Assembly: GCA_966185765.1 (NCBI GenBank)
Contig: CBIFVZ010000036.1
Location: 1 to 36,731 of the forward strand
Length of the DNA stretch: 36,731 nucleotides
DNA from: CBIFVZ01 sp966185765
Lineage (GTDB): Bacteria; Pseudomonadota; Gammaproteobacteria; Enterobacterales; Enterobacteriaceae
Reading direction: 5' to 3'
Of the stretch, positions 32,441 through 36,731 are shown one piece after another. The notes below the pieces were generated by a model, which saw only the letters and a list, made by a program, of their open reading frames with translations, had not been told where the DNA came from and did not search any database. Positions within the stretch are counted from its first letter, which is position 1. Each line of letters begins with the position of its first letter. The position numbers were made by a program, and so were the translations under genes.

Positions 32441-33446
32441 TCCGTCAGGCTATTTGCTCAGCATCATTATACCTGCATTTAATAATGCTGCGTTTATTGC
32501 CAGCACACTGGACTCAGTGCAACAAAAGATTACTGATGAAGTTGAAATCATTATCATTAATGACGGTTCTACGGATGAAACAGAGCAAAGAATCGTCGAG
32601 TTTTATCAACGTAACCCGAATCCGCACGTAAAATATTTATGCCAACCCAATCTGGGGGTTGCCATAGCACGTAATGTGGGACTGGATAACGCCAGCGGCA
32701 GGTATATCGCATTTATTGATAGCGATGATGTTGTTAGCCCTGACTACTTTCCTATTCTTCTCTCCCGGCTCAGGGAAGAAAAGCACGATATCATTGAGTT
32801 TAATTTAACGCGCTGCCTTGATAATCTTCATTTGGGTTATCACGAGAAAAAATATTCTATTAGCGAGCAGGAAATTACGCTAGCCAAAGAAAATCTCTCT
32901 TCACTCATACCTATCTTCAGAGCATCACAGTGGCATCTTGTGACCAAAATATTCCATCGGAGAATTATCGGTCAGGACCGTTTTGAAGAACATCGTCGCT
33001 ATGAAGACATGATGTTTTGTCCGTTCCAGTATTTTAAGTGCAAAAACATCCTCAAAATTGATGCATTTCTTTATTACTACCGCATCAATAAAGCTGGTAT
33101 TACCGAAAATATAAAAGAAAGCGATGCCAGACACATTTTCTTTGCCATGAATAAAATGCGTTATTACATTTCTGATAACAGTAAAAAAAAGACTTTAGGG
33201 ACATTAATGATAGTGAATTGCTTCCTTGAAGGCAGGAAGATTTTGCGTAAGAAAAAAGGCTATTACTGCTATGAAAAAGATATGATTGATGATATTCAGA
33301 ATGCATTACGCGCCTGTGATACCAGCGTTATGGATAAGAAAGTCATTTTCAAAATGAAATACACTACTATTGATACGTTTGTTTCATCTGTCCGTTACCG
33401 ATTACAGAAAACATGCGGAGCACTGTTGCCGGGCAGAGGAAAATAA
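32433..33446 (+). CDS. GT2 glycosyltransferase of the LPS outer core
   Basis: The 337-residue protein has a family 2 GT-A domain: LLSIIIPAFNNAAF, INDGSTDETE (NDGS at 43-46), a Pro-Asn-Leu-Gly-Val segment and the metal-binding FIDSDD (Asp96, Asp98, Asp99). The C-terminal half is Lys-rich and probably contacts the membrane and acceptor. Its sugar and linkage cannot be read from sequence. A WaaV-like beta-glucosyltransferase is one possibility, from position next to waaL. It overlaps waaL by eight bases, and the waaQ-like gene starts one base after its stop, so it belongs to the same operon. A+T rich. Confidence 0.8.
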   Translation: MNNPSGYLLSIIIPAFNNAAFIASTLDSVQQKITDEVEIIIINDGSTDETEQRIVEFYQRNPNPHVKYLCQPNLGVAIARNVGLDNASGRYIAFIDSDDVVSPDYFPILLSRLREEKHDIIEFNLTRCLDNLHLGYHEKKYSISEQEITLAKENLSSLIPIFRASQWHLVTKIFHRRIIGQDRFEEHRRYEDMMFCPFQYFKCKNILKIDAFLYYYRINKAGITENIKESDARHIFFAMNKMRYYISDNSKKKTLGTLMIVNCFLEGRKILRKKKGYYCYEKDMIDDIQNALRACDTSVMDKKVIFKMKYTTIDTFVSSVRYRLQKTCGALLPGRGK

Positions 33447-33447
33447 C

Positions 33448-34506
33448 ATGCAAGAGAACATTAACCGCATTTTAATTTGCAAGCTTAAGTTTTATGGCGA
33501 TATGCTGCTGACCACGCCGGTCATAGCAACGCTTAAGCACCTTTATCCCCATGCCAAAATCGATGTACTACTTTATAAAGATACGAAAGCAATTCTGGCT
33601 GCGGATCCTACCATCAATTCGTTTTACCTTATTGAAAAAAAAGCGGGCCTGTTAAAAACAGTCAGTAACTTCCTTACTGTAAGAAAACAGCTAAAAAATA
33701 ACAAATATGACCTTATAATCAATTTAACTGAGCAGTGGCCAATCGGATTGTTGATTGCTTCATTACACCGCTATTCCGTTGCTTTTGATCGTAATAAGCC
33801 ATCGTGGAACCGACTGTTTTCGAAAGTCGTTCTGCCAAAGGGTACACATATCGTCGAGCAAAATCTGTCGATATTAACCGGCATTGGTATCGCAGAAAAA
33901 GACTGGATAAAAGCGCTATCCCTCTACTATACCGAAAACGACACACGCACCCTGCATCAGATAGAACCCGCGCTCAATGATAAGCGCTATGTGGTTATCC
34001 AACCGACAGCCCGACAATCTTTTAAATGCTGGGACGACGATAAATTCGCATCCGTCATTGATTATCTGATGCAGCGCGGATTACACGTAATACTGACCTG
34101 CGGGCCTTTACAAAGCGAGCTGAACCAGGTCAATCGCATCGCAACACTCTGTGCACGCAAACCTGATTTGCGGTTTGCAGGCAAAACGTCCTTTCTACAA
34201 CTCGCCGCTCTCATTGACGGTGCCGCCCTATACATTGGTGTCGATTCAGCCCCCATGCACATGGCAGCAGCATTGCAAACGCCGCAAGTCTGCTTGTTTG
34301 GCGCGACCAATCATCAGCAATGGCGTCCATGGTCAGACGAAGCCACCCTTATCTGGGCCGGGGACTACCATGACATGCCCAAAAGAGATGTGCTTGACCG
34401 TTCAAAAAAATACCTCTCGTGGATACCTGGTAATGCCGTTATCGACGCAGTAGCCGCTGTGCTGGATAAGGATGCCGGAACGCAAGGTGGCAACCCCAAT
34501 GAATGA
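33448..34506 (+). CDS. waaQ: WaaQ-like LPS heptosyltransferase III
   Basis: The 352-residue GT9 protein matches the remembered E. coli WaaQ (about 344) at its marks: KLKFYGDMLLTTPVI at the start, VVIQPTARQSFKCWDDDKF in the middle, GVDSAPMHMAAAL for donor binding and WAGDYHDMPKRD near the end. WaaQ adds the branching third heptose of the inner core. The ATG at 33448 has AGAGGA seven bases upstream. The longer frame from 33370 would overlap the GT2 gene. In K-12 waaQ heads the opposite operon, so its place here is unusual. The next gene overlaps it by eight bases. Confidence 0.82.
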   Translation: MQENINRILICKLKFYGDMLLTTPVIATLKHLYPHAKIDVLLYKDTKAILAADPTINSFYLIEKKAGLLKTVSNFLTVRKQLKNNKYDLIINLTEQWPIGLLIASLHRYSVAFDRNKPSWNRLFSKVVLPKGTHIVEQNLSILTGIGIAEKDWIKALSLYYTENDTRTLHQIEPALNDKRYVVIQPTARQSFKCWDDDKFASVIDYLMQRGLHVILTCGPLQSELNQVNRIATLCARKPDLRFAGKTSFLQLAALIDGAALYIGVDSAPMHMAAALQTPQVCLFGATNHQQWRPWSDEATLIWAGDYHDMPKRDVLDRSKKYLSWIPGNAVIDAVAAVLDKDAGTQGGNPNE

Positions 34507-35437
34507 TAAGACTATAAATATCGCATACTGTACCGATGCTAATTATCTGGAATATGTCGCTACATCAATTATCTCCGTCATAATGAATAATGCCGGTAAT
34601 CGCCTGGCGTTTCATGTCTTTGTATATGATGTCAGCGAAGATGAGATTGAAAAATTACAAGCAACCAGCGAGTTTATTCATATCATAAAAATTGAAAATG
34701 CTGAGATTGAAAAATATCAGGGTGATTTCAAAATCAAGCATCTCAACCGTTCCATTTATATGCGACTTGCGGTCCCAAGACTCCTGGCTGGAAAGATAAA
34801 GGAATTTATCTATCTTGATGCAGATACACTCTGCTTTTCTGATCTCAATGAGATCAACAGTATTAATATCGATGATGTTATCTGTGCAGCCAGTCATGAT
34901 GATATGTCAGCGAATAAAAGCAAGCATGCCCAGCGTCTGAACATGAGCGGCAGCCATTATTTTAATTCCGGGTTTTTATACGTTAACATTGAAAACTGGA
35001 TTAAATATGACGTTGAAAATAAGGCCAATGCAATTCTTTTCGAGAAAGGGGACTCACTACCCTATCCCGATCAAGATGCTCTGAATGTTGTCATGGATGG
35101 CCACGTTTTATTCGTTGATAATGGTTGGAATTTTATCTACAACTGGTATACAGAAAAGCAAAAGGATAACTTCTTCTATAATAAAGAGACGTTACCGCGC
35201 ATCATCCACTTTACCGGGGGCAGGAAACCGTGGTTTGCTGAGCACACCGGGTTAGCACAGCAACTCTTTCTTTTCTACCATCACTTTACGCCCTGGAAAA
35301 ACAGCCCTCTGCGCTCCTATAAAAACAAGATGCGCCCCACTGATTACCGTGTCTATTCCCGACAAAACTGGCGTAAAGGCAACATAATAATGGCACTGAA
35401 ATGGTATGGAAAATATCTGTCATCTCGGTTTAAATAA
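34499..35437 (+). CDS. GT8 glycosyltransferase of the LPS outer core
   Basis: The 312-residue family 8 enzyme starts INIAYCTDANYLEYVATSI and has the metal-binding DxD in YLDADTL (Asp107, Asp109), the acceptor loop HYFNSGFLYVN and the closing IIHFTGGRKPW. It resembles the WaaI/WaaO/WaaJ/WaaR group of retaining galactosyl- and glucosyltransferases, but which sugar it moves is unclear. The start overlaps the waaQ-like stop by eight bases with AAGGTGG upstream. It is the last gene of the plus-strand operon and ends at a strong terminator facing another GT8. Confidence 0.85.
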   Translation: MNDKTINIAYCTDANYLEYVATSIISVIMNNAGNRLAFHVFVYDVSEDEIEKLQATSEFIHIIKIENAEIEKYQGDFKIKHLNRSIYMRLAVPRLLAGKIKEFIYLDADTLCFSDLNEINSINIDDVICAASHDDMSANKSKHAQRLNMSGSHYFNSGFLYVNIENWIKYDVENKANAILFEKGDSLPYPDQDALNVVMDGHVLFVDNGWNFIYNWYTEKQKDNFFYNKETLPRIIHFTGGRKPWFAEHTGLAQQLFLFYHHFTPWKNSPLRSYKNKMRPTDYRVYSRQNWRKGNIIMALKWYGKYLSSRFK

Positions 35438-35438
35438 T

Positions 35439-35465
35439 AAAAAAGCTCCCCACGGGAGCTTTTTT
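35439..35465. terminator. Bidirectional terminator between the facing LPS operons
   Basis: AAAAAAGCTCCC (35439-35450) pairs perfectly with GGGAGCTTTTTT (35454-35465) with loop CAC. T-runs on both strands let it end both convergent operons. Confidence 0.93.
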
Positions 35466-35480
35466 ATTAATGAACGCTCA

Positions 35481-36491
35481 TTACTTTTGTTTTAACTTAG
35501 CCCATAAATAGCCAAGATAGCTCACGATTGAGGCACCATACAGCCCCTGTAACCGCTCATGTCTGGATTTCTTCTTATACTGCTTCGGCGTTCTCGGGCC
35601 AATCAGTGCCTGTGTTGACCAGGGCGATTGCAAATAAGCATCTTTAAAAAATTGTGCTGACGGATAATTTGCCCATGAGTTCCAGGGTTTCGTCACACCG
35701 ATGTAGTGTATAAGTACTGTTTCAGGTTTAATATATTCTTTATATGCAAGTACATCTCTACTTTTCAATTCTTGCTTAATACCATAAATAGTATTATACA
35801 TCGCTGGAAGAAATATCACTTTACCCAGGAACATGATGTTGAGCACATCCTGATCCAGAAACGCAAAGTGCTTACTCTTATCCATAAGCATATCAAAAGC
35901 TGTCTTTAAATAACCTTGAGCTTTCCATTCACGTAGATTCGCAAAAATAACTCCCGCGTTAAAATAGGACTCATTAAATGCGTCAACATTAAGGCGCTTA
36001 GCCGCGTAATGACGGCTCTCATCAATATCATGAATAACGGCAGCAACATTACCCTGGAAATCAATATGATTTAGCGCTTCCAGTGACCCCTTACATATAA
36101 CATCAGCATCAATATACAACACTGAGTTGATTTTATCGCTTAAATAATCTAGCGCTATAAACCGAAAATAAGTAGCGTAAGACCAGGCATTGCCGCAAGG
36201 CAATTGCTTCAAGTCATCCGCACTCATAATATAGATCGATATGTGAGTCTGGTAACGTGAAACTAACTCTTGCACACACTTAATATACTTATCATCAATA
36301 TAATCCGTAAAAAGATGAAAATGTATAGCGTTATTTTTATTATTTATTAAGACAGAAGTAATAGAAATAGCCGCGCCAAACATAAAGTTTTTATCGACAC
36401 CGTAGGCAATATTCAGTACTTCCTCATATTTGGGACACTTAACACCAAACTCTAGTGTCTCTTTTATTGCACGACTGCAATCAAAATTCAT
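35481..36491 (-). CDS. GT8 glycosyltransferase, WaaO/WaaJ/WaaR-like
   Basis: The 336-residue protein is close in layout to E. coli outer-core glucosyl/galactosyltransferases of family 8: LNIAYGVDKNFMFGAAISITS, LPCGNAWSYATYFRF, the DxD in YIDADVICKG (Asp128, Asp130), SYFNAGVIFANL, FLDQDVLNIMF, and HYIGVTKPWNSWANYP, followed by the GT8 C-terminal domain. The ATG at 36491 has GAGGG upstream. A GTG start at 36521 would add ten residues. It is the last gene of the minus-strand operon, 35 bp after another GT8 gene. Confidence 0.87.
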   Translation of the reverse strand: MNFDCSRAIKETLEFGVKCPKYEEVLNIAYGVDKNFMFGAAISITSVLINNKNNAIHFHLFTDYIDDKYIKCVQELVSRYQTHISIYIMSADDLKQLPCGNAWSYATYFRFIALDYLSDKINSVLYIDADVICKGSLEALNHIDFQGNVAAVIHDIDESRHYAAKRLNVDAFNESYFNAGVIFANLREWKAQGYLKTAFDMLMDKSKHFAFLDQDVLNIMFLGKVIFLPAMYNTIYGIKQELKSRDVLAYKEYIKPETVLIHYIGVTKPWNSWANYPSAQFFKDAYLQSPWSTQALIGPRTPKQYKKKSRHERLQGLYGASIVSYLGYLWAKLKQK

Positions 36492-36526
36492 TGACCATCC
36501 CTCATAATGATAACCCTTCACAAAGC

Positions 36527-36731
36527 CTAAGCTTTTTTATCGAGGATCTTACTCTTAATATACATAATATGACTAAAAAATGACCGCACATACTTTTTCT
36601 GATAGCGTTCGTGTCGGGACTTACGCTTAAATAATTTAGCCGTATTTGCATTTAACAAAGGTCTGTCTGACCATGCCGACTTTTCATACGCCTCTATACA
36701 GTATTTTGACACGGGGTAAGATGCCCAACGG
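36527..36731 (-). CDS. C-terminal part of another GT8 glycosyltransferase (cut by window edge)
   Basis: The frame is open to the window edge and reads RWASYPVSKYCIEAYEKSAW, the start of the GT8 C-terminal domain (compare WANYPSAQFFKDAYLQSPW in the next gene). Both proteins then share KSRHER near the end, so they are tandem relatives. The GTG at 36712 is an internal codon. About 265 residues are expected beyond the window. It precedes the complete GT8 gene in the same operon. Confidence 0.75.
   Translation of the reverse strand, partial: RWASYPVSKYCIEAYEKSAWSDRPLLNANTAKLFKRKSRHERYQKKYVRSFFSHIMYIKSKILDKKA

Noticed and set aside
33370..33447. Upstream extension of the waaQ-like frame
   Set aside because: It lies inside the GT2 gene in another frame, and the ATG at 33448 has a better ribosome site and matches the WaaQ N-terminus.
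1..36731. CRISPR arrays, tRNA or rRNA genes, insertion sequences, prophage or toxin-antitoxin genes
   Set aside because: None were recognised when reading the window; no regularly spaced repeats, transposase-like proteins or cloverleaf sequences were seen.

Overview
The window comes from a gammaproteobacterium of the order Enterobacterales, very probably family Enterobacteriaceae. Nearly every protein from 1 to 31129 can be aligned from memory, at near full length, to an Escherichia coli K-12 protein, and the gene blocks keep K-12 order. The genus cannot be settled from sequence alone. Two blocks that lie apart in K-12 are joined here (cpxA next to trmL), and an SLC13-type carrier sits between tpiA and cdh, so it is not E. 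coli itself.

Layout. 1-6736: end of rraA, zapB, the glycerol operon glpF-glpK, then glpX, fpr, yiiR and yiiQ. 6840-12386: tpiA, an anion carrier with an unusual upstream leader, cdh, sbp and pfkA. 12568-16426: fieF, then cpxP (with the CpxQ small RNA in its 3' end) divergent from cpxRA. 16514-20348: trmL convergent with the minus-strand run yibN-grxC-secB-gpsA-cysE. 20596-24378: gpmM-envC-yibQ. 24385-27936: waaH, then the kbl-tdh threonine degradation operon. 28164 to the end: the lipopolysaccharide core locus, with hldD-waaF-waaC-waaL, a GT2 gene, a waaQ-like gene and a GT8 gene on the plus strand, facing at least two GT8 genes on the minus strand.

The genes group into glycerol uptake and glycolysis/gluconeogenesis (glpF, glpK, glpX, tpiA, pfkA, gpmM), envelope stress and cell separation (cpxPRA, envC, yibQ), sulfur and cysteine supply (sbp, cysE), and LPS inner and outer core building (hldD, waaC, waaF, waaH, waaL, waaQ and the GT2/GT8 enzymes). 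From the end of waaC onward the DNA becomes clearly richer in A+T, as is usual for the variable outer-core part of this locus.

The best candidate for something undescribed is the leader of the anion carrier gene (8990-9219, minus strand). A 37-codon reading frame with its own ribosome binding site contains a 12-base stretch that is the exact reverse complement of the carrier's ribosome binding site and start codon. This looks like translation attenuation by RNA pairing. Also worth a look are five successive inverted repeats between sbp and cdh, and the waaQ-like gene placed in the hldD-side operon. No tRNA, rRNA, CRISPR array, insertion sequence or prophage was seen.
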